NCBI RefSeq assembly: GCF_004115155.1
Contig: NZ_RDSM01000003.1
Coordinates: forward strand, 992,001 to 1,056,000
Origin: Granulicella sibirica
GTDB lineage: Bacteria > Acidobacteriota > Terriglobia > Terriglobales > Acidobacteriaceae
Length of the DNA stretch: 64,000 nt
Direction: 5' to 3'
Under the pieces are notes generated by a model. It was not told the origin of the DNA and ran no database searches. It was given only the letters and a program-made list of their open reading frames with translations. Positions within the stretch are counted from its first letter, which is position 1, and every line of letters starts with the position of its first letter. Position numbers and translations under genes: made by a program. Positions 36,176 to 43,855 of the stretch are shown here, piece after piece.

Positions 36176-36883
36176 TTACGCGTCGGGATCGACGAGTTTG
36201 TGGGAGATGGCGAAGAGCGCGAGTTCGAGACGGGTGGAGACGCCAGTCTTATCAAAGACGTTCGAGAGATGGCGCTTCACGGTCTCTTCCGAGATGGTGT
36301 ACTGCTTTGCGATGTCCTTATTGCTGCAGCCTTCGACGATGCAGGTAACGACCTCGAGCTCGCGCGGGGTGAGGCCGTAGGTCTTGCGCTCGGGGACGGC
36401 GGCTGCCTTCTTCATAAGCTCGTGCAGGGCTGTGAGAAGGTTGGCGACGCGCTCGCCACCGATCCAATAATCACCTTGGAGGACGGCGCGAAGAGCCTGT
36501 GAGAGATCTCCGGCCACGGAGTCCTTGAGGACGATGCCGCGGGCTCCGATCTGGAGCGCCTCGATGATCTGCTGGGTGGTAATGGTACTGGTGAGCAGGA
36601 TGATCTTGACACGCGGCGAGCGGTTCATGATGGCGCGCATGGCTTCGAGGCCGGGGAGGCGCGGCATCTGGAGGTCGAGCAGGAGGATGTCCGGCTCGAG
36701 ATCGAGAACTTGAGTGATGGCTACGTCGCCGTCCTCGGCTTCACCAACGACTTCGAAGCCGGGTTCGTTGAGGAGCATGTTTTTGACGCCGAAGCGGACG
36801 ACAGGGTGATCGTCCGCGACGACGATGCGAATGGTGCCGGCTGTCGCGACCGGCGCGGTGGACCTCTTGATGACTTCTCTCAT
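36176..36883 (-). CDS. NarL/FixJ-family response regulator
   Basis: The protein has 235 residues. The receiver domain (residues ~18-135) has VVADDHPVVR acidic residues, the phospho-acceptor Asp in DILLLDLQMPRL, the conserved Thr/Ser in ILLTSTIT and the Lys in GIVLKDSV. The LuxR-type helix-turn-helix is at the C-terminus (LTPRELEVVTCIVEGCSNKDIAKQ...VKRHLSNVF). No histidine kinase gene is adjacent. It follows the receiver-Hpt gene by 34 bp on the same strand, so the two may form a phosphorelay pair. Confidence 0.93.
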   Translation of the reverse strand: MREVIKRSTAPVATAGTIRIVVADDHPVVRFGVKNMLLNEPGFEVVGEAEDGDVAITQVLDLEPDILLLDLQMPRLPGLEAMRAIMNRSPRVKIILLTSTITTQQIIEALQIGARGIVLKDSVAGDLSQALRAVLQGDYWIGGERVANLLTALHELMKKAAAVPERKTYGLTPRELEVVTCIVEGCSNKDIAKQYTISEETVKRHLSNVFDKTGVSTRLELALFAISHKLVDPDA

Positions 36884-36917
36884 GGCCTTCCGTCTCCAAA
36901 GGTTCCCGAACTATACA

Positions 36918-37688
36918 CTACGCAATCGAGGGGCTGCCTGCACGAGCCTTCAGGATACGCTCAAGGCGTTCGCTCGCGGCTAGAAATTGCTCTCGAAGGG
37001 AGTTCTTTTCGGTGGTACCATCTGCGATACCCAGGGTTTCCATTGTGCCGGCGATCTCTCGCAACTCGGTTGCGCCAAGCATGCCGCAACCTCCTTTGAT
37101 GTTGTGAGCTTCGCGCCGGTAGAGGGTCTCATTGTGATCGCGCTCGTATGTCCTCATGCGTTCGAGGCGGCTGTACGCGTCCTGCAGACAGAAGGTGTAC
37201 ATCTGCAGAACCTCGGATGTTGACATGAAGTCGTGAAGTTTGGAGAAGATCTCCTCGTTGAGTGCAGGAGAAGAACTCTCTTCGTTGGTGTTTGCGGAGG
37301 AAGGGTCACTCTTCAACTTGCCGGACTGCAGCGTTTCCTCCAATTCTTCGGGCGAGAAGGGCTTGAGGATAAAGCCGTCGTAGGCGTCGATCTCCGCAGG
37401 GGATGGGCGGGTGGCGCTCATGGCATACAAACGCGGAGTTACTCCATATGCTCCGCGGAGGCGCGCGGCGAGCGGATTGCCAGCAAGTCCGGGCATCTGG
37501 AAGTCGGTGAGGATGAGGTCAGGAGCCGGGAGGACCGCGTGCTCGATGGCATGATCGCCGCTGATGGCAGAGTCGACGAGGTATCCCTGCGCTTCAAGCA
37601 GAAGGGTGAGCACGTCGCGGCTCAGTTCATCGTCGTCGATGATGAGAATGCGCTTTGGGGTCTCTGGTGCGCTCATCTCTGTTCCCAT
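36918..37688 (-). CDS. Response regulator receiver domain fused to an Hpt domain
   Basis: 256 residues from ATG 37688, with GGGAG seven bases upstream; the longer ORF start at 37760 has none. An N-terminal receiver (residues ~12-125) has IIDDDELSRD, phospho-Asp in LILTDFQMPG and the Lys of FILKPFS. An acidic/Ser-rich linker leads to a C-terminal Hpt four-helix bundle with the phospho-His in REAHNIKGGCGMLGA near residue 213. The receiver plus Hpt without a kinase core suggests a phosphorelay intermediate acting with an unlinked hybrid kinase. Confidence 0.88.
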   Translation of the reverse strand: MGTEMSAPETPKRILIIDDDELSRDVLTLLLEAQGYLVDSAISGDHAIEHAVLPAPDLILTDFQMPGLAGNPLAARLRGAYGVTPRLYAMSATRPSPAEIDAYDGFILKPFSPEELEETLQSGKLKSDPSSANTNEESSSPALNEEIFSKLHDFMSTSEVLQMYTFCLQDAYSRLERMRTYERDHNETLYRREAHNIKGGCGMLGATELREIAGTMETLGIADGTTEKNSLREQFLAASERLERILKARAGSPSIA

Positions 37689-37792
37689 CTGTAACTCCCA
37701 GATTACCAGCAGGCGGCGATTGTGCCGGCGGGGTAGCAAAGACGGTAAAGTAGTCGGCATGAGGACCGGTGGCGAGCGATGAGGGAGCGGGA

Positions 37793-39025
37793 ATGACGGC
37801 TGGCTCTTTGCTGCTCGCGCTGGTACTCCTGCAGACAGGCAGCGTGTCGGGCGCGGGTGGCGTATCGGATTCGAGGTTCATGCGTTGGGAGCGGGCTGTG
37901 GCGGTGACTGGCGCGGGGCCGGTGTGTGCCGAGCTGGATGCTGCTGTGTTCGCGCATGCCGCGCCCTCCTTGAAAGATCTTCGTGTGTATATCGGCAGGC
38001 AGGAACTTCCGTACACAATCACCCTGAGCCAAGCTGCGCAGCCAGAGGGGGATGAAGCGAAAGTCTTTGATGAGATCGAACGGCCCGGGGAGGTCTCATT
38101 CGACCTTGAGATGCGGGACAGGGCCTATACGGATGTCGTACTCAACCTCGACGGAAAAGACTTTCGAGCGACCGCTTCCGTTTCGGGAATGGATGATCCT
38201 AAGTCACTGGAGCGAACAGCGCTGGGGAGTTTCGTCCTTTTCGATATGTCGTCCAAGAGACTCTCGAGAGATACGACGCTTGCGCTGCAGGAGAGCCGGT
38301 TTCGATATCTGCGCGTGGTGTTGCGTGGGCAGGGAGAGATGCCAAAAGTTCGGGGGGCGGAGGTTCCACCGAGTAGAGAGGCACAGACGGTATATGCGCC
38401 GGTGGCGACGGAGTCGGCGGCGCGGGGGACGGAGTCTGTGGCGGTGTTTCGAGTGCCGGCGCGGGTTCCGGTGGAGAGAGTGGTGGTGCGAGTCAAGGAT
38501 GCTTTCAAGGAGAACTTCAGCCGGAGAATCAAGGTCACGGCGCGGGGAGATGATTCGGGGGGGCTGGCGGAGACGATTGAGGGCACCGTGATGCGGGTGA
38601 GGCTGGGGGCGATGCGGAAGGAGGAGATGGGGATTCCGGCGAGCCTGGGGGCGAATCTGCAGGGGGACGCGACCGTCGAGGTGGCGATTGATAACGCAGA
38701 TCAAGCGCCGCTGCCGGTTTCGTCGGTGGCGCTGGAGATGCGGGAGAGACGAGTTTGTTTCGAGGTTCCCCCAGGAGCGAACGAGGCGATCCTGATGTAC
38801 GGCGATGAGGGACTGTCGGCCCCTGTGTATGGCATGGGGCCTTCATTATCCGGGACCAGGGTGGCGACGCTCGGCCCGGAGAAGCTGAATTCCGGATTTA
38901 GAGCCAGGATAGACAGCAGAGGATTCCTGGAGCGACATCCGGAGGTGATCTGGGTGGTTTTGCTCGTGGGTCTCGGGGTATTTGGAACAGTTGGTCTGCG
39001 AAGCTGGCGGCGTGTGGGCACTTAG
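37793..39025 (+). CDS. DUF3999-like membrane-anchored exported protein
   Basis: 410 residues from ATG 37793 (GGGAG upstream). A signal peptide (about residues 1-20) is followed by an extracytoplasmic body rich in beta structure: RWERAVAVTG, LKDLRVYIGRQELPYTI, ALGSFVLFDM, RYLRVVLRG. It ends with one transmembrane helix (VIWVVLLVGLGVFGTVGL) and a short basic tail. This layout and the early LKDLRVYxxxxxELPY block fit DUF3999, a family of unknown function. It diverges from the receiver-Hpt gene by about 100 bp. Confidence 0.75.
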   Translation: MTAGSLLLALVLLQTGSVSGAGGVSDSRFMRWERAVAVTGAGPVCAELDAAVFAHAAPSLKDLRVYIGRQELPYTITLSQAAQPEGDEAKVFDEIERPGEVSFDLEMRDRAYTDVVLNLDGKDFRATASVSGMDDPKSLERTALGSFVLFDMSSKRLSRDTTLALQESRFRYLRVVLRGQGEMPKVRGAEVPPSREAQTVYAPVATESAARGTESVAVFRVPARVPVERVVVRVKDAFKENFSRRIKVTARGDDSGGLAETIEGTVMRVRLGAMRKEEMGIPASLGANLQGDATVEVAIDNADQAPLPVSSVALEMRERRVCFEVPPGANEAILMYGDEGLSAPVYGMGPSLSGTRVATLGPEKLNSGFRARIDSRGFLERHPEVIWVVLLVGLGVFGTVGLRSWRRVGT

Positions 39026-39127
39026 ACAGCTGACCGTTTCGAGGGATTCACGAAACGTTCAATTCGTGTTCACAGACGCGGCGTAGGAATAGCGAGGTCC
39101 GACCATCTATTCCCTGAGGCTTCGAAG

Positions 39128-40801
39128 ATGCGCAAGTACATCGCCCTGTCCCTGTCAGCGGCACTCGTATTGAGTGGTTGCAGTTCCGGAACATCCACGA
39201 CCACCACCACAACGACGACGCCACCGGCCGCTACACTTACCCCGGTGACGAGCAGCCAGGTGATCAAGCATGTTGTGGTGATCTTCGGCGAAAACATCTC
39301 GTTCGATCACTACTTCGCGACTTACCCGACGGCGACGAATCCGGCTGGCGAGAATGCGTTCACAGCGGCTTCGGGCACACCGACCCCGGCGGGACTCAGC
39401 GGGACTCTGCTGACGGCAAACCCGAACAGCACGCAGACGGCAAATGGGGCGGCGGCAACCAACCCATTCCGGCTCGATGTGAGCCAGGCAGCTACGGCCG
39501 ATCAGGATCACAACTACGGTCCGGAGCAGGCGGCGTTCAACAACGGCGCGATGGATAAGTTTCCGCTTTCCGTTGGAACGCCAGATAGCGCGGCGCTTGC
39601 CAAGGCCACGGGCGCTTCGGCGATCGCGGCGACCAACGGGCTGACGATGGGCTACTACGACGGCAACACGGTAACGGGGCTCTGGAACTATGCACAGCAC
39701 TATGCGTTGAACGATCATTCGTTCTCGACGACCTTCGGGCCTTCGACGCCTGGCGCGATCAACCTAGTTTCGGGGCAGACGAACGGCGTGATCAATGACA
39801 TAGGGTCGGCTGCTGACGTGGTTTCAGACGGTACGGCGACCGGGCTCACGCTGGTCAGCGACTCGGATCCTACAGGTGACGTCTGCTCGAGCGCGAGTGC
39901 GAGCGTGCACATGACGGGGCGGAACGTCGGCGACCTGCTGAGCGCGGCCAATGTCTCGTGGGGCTTCTTTGAGGGTGGGTTTGACCTGACGGTGACCAAT
40001 GCGGATGGTTCGACAGGATGTGGTCGGACCACCACTTCTGCCGTGACTACCACGAAGAAAGCGGATTACATTCCGCACCATGAGCCTTTCCAGTACTACG
40101 CGAGCACGGCGAATCTAACTCATGTTCGGCCGACTTCGGCTGCGGCGATTGGCACGAACGCGGATGCTGCGAACCACCAGTACGATACGCATGACTTCAC
40201 GGACGCGCTCGCGGCGGGTAACCTTCCAGCGGTGAGCTTCCTGAAGGCTCCTGGATTCCAGGATGCGCATGCGGGCTACTCGGATCCGATCGATGAGCAG
40301 GCGTTCGTTGTGACTATGGTGAACGCGATCGAGAAGTCGTCGTTCTGGCCTAATACCGCGATTATTCTTGCGTACGACGATTCTGACGGGTGGTATGACC
40401 ACATGATCAACATTGTCAACGGTTCGCAGTCGGCGCAGGACGCGCTGGTGAGCGCTGGAGTCTGCAGCAGCGCGACGGCGAGTTCGACGACGGCTCTGCC
40501 GGGCGTCGACGGCGTGGTGCTGCATGCGCAGGGACGCTGCGGCTACGGAACGAGAATGCCGCTGATGGTGCTCTCGCCGTGGGCGAAGAAGAACTCGGTT
40601 GACTCGACGGTGACGGATCAGAGTTCGATCACGCGGTTTATCGAGGACACGTTCGTATCCAGCCAGAGGCTTGGCGGCGGGTCGTTCGATAGCATCGCCG
40701 GGCCGCTGACGGGGATGTTCGACTTCACCAACAATGTGGCGCCGAACCCGAATGTCGTTGTGCTCGATCCAAAGACGGGACTTGTGACGAGCGGCAACTA
40801 G
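39128..40801 (+). CDS. Phosphoesterase-family (phospholipase C/acid phosphatase-like) lipoprotein
   Basis: The protein has 557 residues. Signal peptide and lipobox VLSGC (Cys ~18) come first, then a polythreonine/proline linker. The alkaline-phosphatase superfamily domain PF04185 begins with IKHVVVIFGENISFDHYFATYP, whose Glu-Asn pair belongs to the metal site. HNYGPEQAAFNNGAMDKF, LNDHSFSTTFGPSTPG, ILAYDDSDGWYDH (metal-binding Asp/His) and a GTRMPLMVLSPWAK block follow. Such enzymes cleave phosphomonoesters or phospholipids outside the cell. A strong terminator lies 39 bp after the stop. Confidence 0.88.
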   Translation: MRKYIALSLSAALVLSGCSSGTSTTTTTTTTPPAATLTPVTSSQVIKHVVVIFGENISFDHYFATYPTATNPAGENAFTAASGTPTPAGLSGTLLTANPNSTQTANGAAATNPFRLDVSQAATADQDHNYGPEQAAFNNGAMDKFPLSVGTPDSAALAKATGASAIAATNGLTMGYYDGNTVTGLWNYAQHYALNDHSFSTTFGPSTPGAINLVSGQTNGVINDIGSAADVVSDGTATGLTLVSDSDPTGDVCSSASASVHMTGRNVGDLLSAANVSWGFFEGGFDLTVTNADGSTGCGRTTTSAVTTTKKADYIPHHEPFQYYASTANLTHVRPTSAAAIGTNADAANHQYDTHDFTDALAAGNLPAVSFLKAPGFQDAHAGYSDPIDEQAFVVTMVNAIEKSSFWPNTAIILAYDDSDGWYDHMINIVNGSQSAQDALVSAGVCSSATASSTTALPGVDGVVLHAQGRCGYGTRMPLMVLSPWAKKNSVDSTVTDQSSITRFIEDTFVSSQRLGGGSFDSIAGPLTGMFDFTNNVAPNPNVVVLDPKTGLVTSGN

Positions 40802-40840
40802 CTCTTTACAGGATAGTCACATCACCGCTTTACCCTTGAT

Positions 40841-40874
40841 GCACGCACCCTTCGCGGGGTGCGTGCTTTGTTTT
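40841..40874 (+). terminator. Rho-independent terminator after the phosphoesterase gene
   Basis: GCACGCACCC (40841-40850) pairs over ten bases with GGGTGCGTGC (40857-40866) across a six-base loop, and TTTGTTTT follows directly. It ends only a few bases before the ribosome-binding site of the multicopper oxidase gene. Confidence 0.85.
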
Positions 40875-40888
40875 ATGGAGGTTTCCGG

Positions 40889-42511
40889 TTGTCCAAGTCA
40901 CGACGTGCGTTTCTTCAGCAGGCTTCGGCCTTTGGGTTGATGGCAAGGCCGGGAGCGGCTCTTTTTGGAGAGAGGCCGCATGCCATGCAGGAGCCGATGA
41001 TGAAGCCGGTGTGGGCTACTCCCGCGAAGCCGATGCTGCATGTGCTGGAGTTGCCACCGTTTGTGGACGCGCTGCCTCTACCGGAAAAGGCGCCGCTGGT
41101 GCACTCGGCGAAGGGGACGAAGAAGCTCCAGATACGGATGCGGGAGATCCACGTGCCGGTGCATCGGGACCTGCCGCCGACGCGGATGTGGAGCTATGGG
41201 GATACGGCGCTGGCTCCGCTGATCGAGGCGCGGGCGCATCAGCCGATCGAGATTGAGTGGGTGAACGATCTGCCGGCGACGCATTTTCTACCGGTAGACC
41301 ACTCGCTGCATGGGTGCGGGCGGGAGTTGCCGGAGGTGAGGGCGATTGCGCATGTGCATGGGGCGCGGGTTCCGAGGAAGGATGACGGGTATCCCGACGA
41401 CTGGTTTGCGCCGGGGAAGAGTTTGACGTGTCACTATCCGCTGAAGCAGGATGCGACGGCGCTTTGGTATCACGATCATGCGATGGGGTTGAGCCGGTTG
41501 AATGTGTATGCGGGCTTGTTTGGGATGTTTCTGATCCGGGATGAGGCGGAGGATCGGCTTGGGCTGCCTTCGGGGAAGTATGAGGTTCCGCTGATTTTCT
41601 ATGATCGGGACTTCTCGAACGATGGGCAATTCTTTTATCCGACTTCGGGGGATCCGGAGCATCCGTGGGTGTCGGAGTTCGCCGGGGACGCGATCCTGAT
41701 CAATGGGAAGATCCGACCCTACTTCGAGATTGAGCCGCGGCTGTACCGGTTTCGGATGGTGAATGTGGCGAACAGCCGGTTTTTTCGGTTGTCGGTGGCG
41801 GAGACGGGCCGGGGAACGGTGGCGATGCCGCTAAGAGTGATTGGCGGGGACCAAGGCATGCTCGAGGCTCCGGCGGAGATGAAGGTGGTGACGTTTGCGC
41901 CGGGGGAACGAGTGGATGTGCTGGTGGACTTCTCCGGGGCGGCGGGGAAAAAGGTCTACCTGCGGAATGGGGCGCTGGAGGTGATGGAGTTTCGGGTGGG
42001 TGGTCCGACCACGGAGGCGGGGAGTGTTCCGGCGGTGCTGCGGAAGATGGATCGGCTGCAGGAGTCGTCGGCGGTGAAGACGCGGACGGTGACGCTGAAC
42101 GAGTATCGCGACAAGGTGGGGAACTCGATGGTGATGCTGCTGAATCGGATGCACTGGCATGAGCCTGTGACGGAGACGCCGCGGCTGAATACGACGGAGA
42201 TCTGGGAGTTCGTGAACCTGACGGAGGATGTGCACCCGATGCATCTGCACCTTGTCCGCTTCCAGATCCTCGATCGGCGGACGTTCGATACGTTCGAGTA
42301 CATCATGCACAAGGAGCTGAAGTTTACCGCGCCTGCGGTGAAGCCGGAGGCCTGGGAAGCGGGGTGGAAAGATGTCGTGCAGTGCAGCGCGGGGGTGATT
42401 ACGCGAGTGCTGATCCGATTCGAGGGGTATACGGGGAAGTACCTTTACCACTGCCACATTCTGGAGCATGAGGCGAACGACATGATGCGGCCGTTTGAGG
42501 TGGTGAGCTAA
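40889..42511 (+). CDS. Tat-exported multicopper oxidase (CotA-like)
   Basis: 540 residues from TTG 40889; GGAGG at 40877-40881 lies seven bases upstream, and the earlier GTG at 40859 is inside the terminator stem. The N-terminus KSRRAFLQQASAFG is a twin-arginine signal. Copper motifs are all present: HVHG, WYHDHAM, HPMHLHLVRF, and HCHILEHEANDMMRP with the type 1 copper axial Met. These enzymes oxidise Cu(I), phenols or bilirubin with O2 in the periplasm. Its neighbour on the opposite strand is a Cys-tailed ECF sigma factor, which suggests copper control. Confidence 0.93.
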   Translation: MSKSRRAFLQQASAFGLMARPGAALFGERPHAMQEPMMKPVWATPAKPMLHVLELPPFVDALPLPEKAPLVHSAKGTKKLQIRMREIHVPVHRDLPPTRMWSYGDTALAPLIEARAHQPIEIEWVNDLPATHFLPVDHSLHGCGRELPEVRAIAHVHGARVPRKDDGYPDDWFAPGKSLTCHYPLKQDATALWYHDHAMGLSRLNVYAGLFGMFLIRDEAEDRLGLPSGKYEVPLIFYDRDFSNDGQFFYPTSGDPEHPWVSEFAGDAILINGKIRPYFEIEPRLYRFRMVNVANSRFFRLSVAETGRGTVAMPLRVIGGDQGMLEAPAEMKVVTFAPGERVDVLVDFSGAAGKKVYLRNGALEVMEFRVGGPTTEAGSVPAVLRKMDRLQESSAVKTRTVTLNEYRDKVGNSMVMLLNRMHWHEPVTETPRLNTTEIWEFVNLTEDVHPMHLHLVRFQILDRRTFDTFEYIMHKELKFTAPAVKPEAWEAGWKDVVQCSAGVITRVLIRFEGYTGKYLYHCHILEHEANDMMRPFEVVS

Positions 42512-42527
42512 GGGACTGCCCTACTTC

Positions 42528-43070
42528 TCAGCTCATTGCGCGGCAGGTGCACTGGATGCAGGCGTGCCTTGCACAGGCGCCGCAAGTCTTGATGAGTTGG
42601 CGGCGGAGGGCGGCGCGGGCGCGGTGGGCGCGGACGGCGGCGTTCGAGGCGGAGATGTTCTGGGTGTGGGCGAAGGCCTGGAGCGGCTGGCCGGCGAGGT
42701 CTACGGCGCGGAGAAGTTCGGCGTAGGCTGGGCGGATCAGGTCCAGGACGATGGTGAGGCAGGCGCAGAGTTCGTTCTCGGCCTCTGGTGTGGGGGTGAC
42801 GGAGGTTTCGAGATCGCGTCCCCAGGCCTGGAGGGCCTTGTTTTCGGTGGAGCGGCGGCGGTAGAAGTCGATGACGGCGTTGCGCAGGACGCGGTAGAAC
42901 CAGGCTACGACGGACTCGTTGCGGTCTAGGTCGGCTTCGTGACGGAGGGCGCGGAGGTAGGCGGCCTGGAGGATGTCCTCGGCGATGGCGGGGTCGGGGA
43001 CACGGCGCTGGACGAAGGCCAGGAACTGGCGGCGGTGGTCGAGGATGGTGGTGAGGGAGGTTTCGGGCAT
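42528..43070 (-). CDS. ECF sigma factor with cysteine-rich C-terminal tail (CorE-like)
   Basis: 180 residues from ATG 43070; the frame is open to 43172, but that part overlaps another small gene and is not sigma-like. Region 2 is at residues ~1-80 (DHRRQFLAFVQRRVPDPAIAEDIL, then WFYRVLRNAVIDFYRR). Region 4 is at ~105-158, ending AAVRAHRARAALRRQ. The last 18 residues hold five cysteines, CGACARHACIQCTC. No anti-sigma gene is adjacent. Myxococcus CorE, which is switched by copper through such a tail and controls copper-resistance genes, is the closest model. It is convergent with a multicopper oxidase gene 16 bp away. Confidence 0.85.
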   Translation of the reverse strand: MPETSLTTILDHRRQFLAFVQRRVPDPAIAEDILQAAYLRALRHEADLDRNESVVAWFYRVLRNAVIDFYRRRSTENKALQAWGRDLETSVTPTPEAENELCACLTIVLDLIRPAYAELLRAVDLAGQPLQAFAHTQNISASNAAVRAHRARAALRRQLIKTCGACARHACIQCTCRAMS

Positions 43071-43080
43071 GAGGGTGGGT

Positions 43081-43101
43081 CCGGGGGATTGGCTCCCCCG
43101 G
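43081..43101. promoter_or_regulatory. Strong hairpin between the Cys-rich small ORF and the sigma gene
   Basis: CCGGGGG (43081-43087) pairs with CCCCCGG (43095-43101) around a 7-nt loop. It lies just upstream of the sigma start on the minus strand. On the plus strand it is followed by GTTTTGAATTT, so it could terminate transcripts running from the multicopper oxidase gene, or act as an attenuator for the sigma gene. Confidence 0.5.
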
Positions 43102-43110
43102 GTTTTGAAT

Positions 43111-43185
43111 TTAACTGGTGGTTTTGCAGGTGCAGAGGAGGCAGGTGCAGAGGGGGCCGCAGGGACAGTCACAGCACTTGGTCAT
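43111..43185 (-). CDS. 24-residue cysteine-rich peptide (8 Cys), metallothionein-like
   Basis: An ORF too short for routine calling starts at ATG 43185 and ends at TAA 43111. AGGAG lies about seven bases upstream, one of the best ribosome-binding sites in the area. The predicted peptide has cysteines at positions 4, 5, 7, 9, 13, 15, 18 and 20, in CC, CxC and CxxC spacing (for example CDCPC and CTCLLCTC). A third of its residues are Cys, which suits Cu(I) or Zn binding. It lies 40 bp upstream of the Cys-tailed sigma gene on the same strand and shares the CTC element with that tail. No family is recognised; translation is inferred. Confidence 0.6.
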   Translation of the reverse strand: MTKCCDCPCGPLCTCLLCTCKTTS

Positions 43186-43537
43186 TTTGATTCTCCTTTT
43201 CGTGGCCGCGTTGTAGCGCGGTTGTAGCCTTATAGACGCAGCAGGTTGGGGAGCATTACACCTTTCGTGTTGTTCGTTCTTGCCGTTGTCGCCGCGCGGC
43301 CTGACGTCTTGTGGTTGGACCAATTTTGGTGCCTAAAAAGGCGGCTCGGCTTTTACCTGCGATTTTAGGGGTTTGTGGTGAGTTTTGGCGGTTTTCTCGG
43401 GTGAGGCTGGTTTTGTGGGGGCTGGCTTAGGGCGAAAACGTAATTTTGCGCGGGATTTTTGGGCGAAAAGTGTGGATAGGATGTGGGGCGTTGTGTGGAT
43501 AAGCTGGTTAGCGGTACGGTGTTCAGGAGTTGTGACG
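43186..43537. other. Non-coding stretch upstream of the Cys-rich ORF and the mqsA fragment
   Basis: This stretch must hold the minus-strand promoter for the small Cys ORF and sigma gene. Two DnaA-box-like nonamers occur on the same strand: TGTGGATAG (43471-43479, one mismatch) and TGTGGATAA (43494-43502, perfect). No mqsR-like toxin reading frame is visible. I see nothing else I can name. Confidence 0.5.
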
Positions 43538-43740
43538 ATGAGATGTCCGGTTTGTGGGGAAGCGGATCTGGTGCGGAAGACTCGGGAGATGCCTTACACC
43601 TACAGGGGTGAGAGCACGGTGATTTCGGGTGTGGTGGGGGTGTGGTGGGGGAGTTCTGTCCGGCTTGTGGGGAGGCGGTGCTGGATGCGGGGGACTCGGC
43701 GCGGGTGAGTGGGTTGATGATGGAGTTCAACGGGGACCGT
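43538..43740 (+). pseudogene. mqsA-like antitoxin zinc-domain fragment, frameshifted by an 11-bp tandem duplication
   Basis: From ATG 43538 the sequence reads MRCPVCGEADLVRKTREMPYTYRG, then TVISGVVG: the N-terminal zinc domain of MqsA (CPxC, then PYTxRG). An exact tandem copy of TGTGGTGGGGG (43630-43640 and 43641-43651) then shifts the frame. With one copy removed the text continues GEFCPACGEAVLDAGD, restoring the second CxxC, to LMMEFNGDRR. The DNA-binding HTH domain is missing; a REP element and a transposase remnant follow instead. No toxin gene is next to it. The gene is therefore a dead remnant unless the duplication is a read error, and even then it is truncated. Confidence 0.75.
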
Positions 43741-43791
43741 CGTATAGGAGTGGGAGGTATTGTGTCCGCTCGCACGCGGTCGGCGCTCCAA

Positions 43792-43828
43792 CCCACCTTA
43801 GACACGATGAAGCTGTGTCGAAGGTGGG
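43792..43828 (+). repeat. REP element A
   Basis: CCCACCTTAGACACGATG and the complementary arm TGTGTCGAAGGTGGG form a near-perfect palindrome. It is the same family as the copies at 44197, 49199 and 51834. It lies directly downstream of the transposase remnant (which reads on the minus strand) and after the broken mqsA fragment. Confidence 0.8.
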
Positions 43829-43855
43829 CACCCAGTTCTTTGGGTTTGGATTGGG

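Noticed and set aside
39185..39235. ACC/ACG triplet run after the phosphoesterase signal peptide as a microsatellite
   Set aside because: Synonymous Thr codons vary and encode a plausible linker after the lipobox; it is coding low complexity.
43471..43502. The two DnaA-like boxes as the chromosomal origin
   Set aside because: Only two boxes, no AT-rich unwinding element beside them, no origin-linked genes, and the skew switch is 8 kb away.
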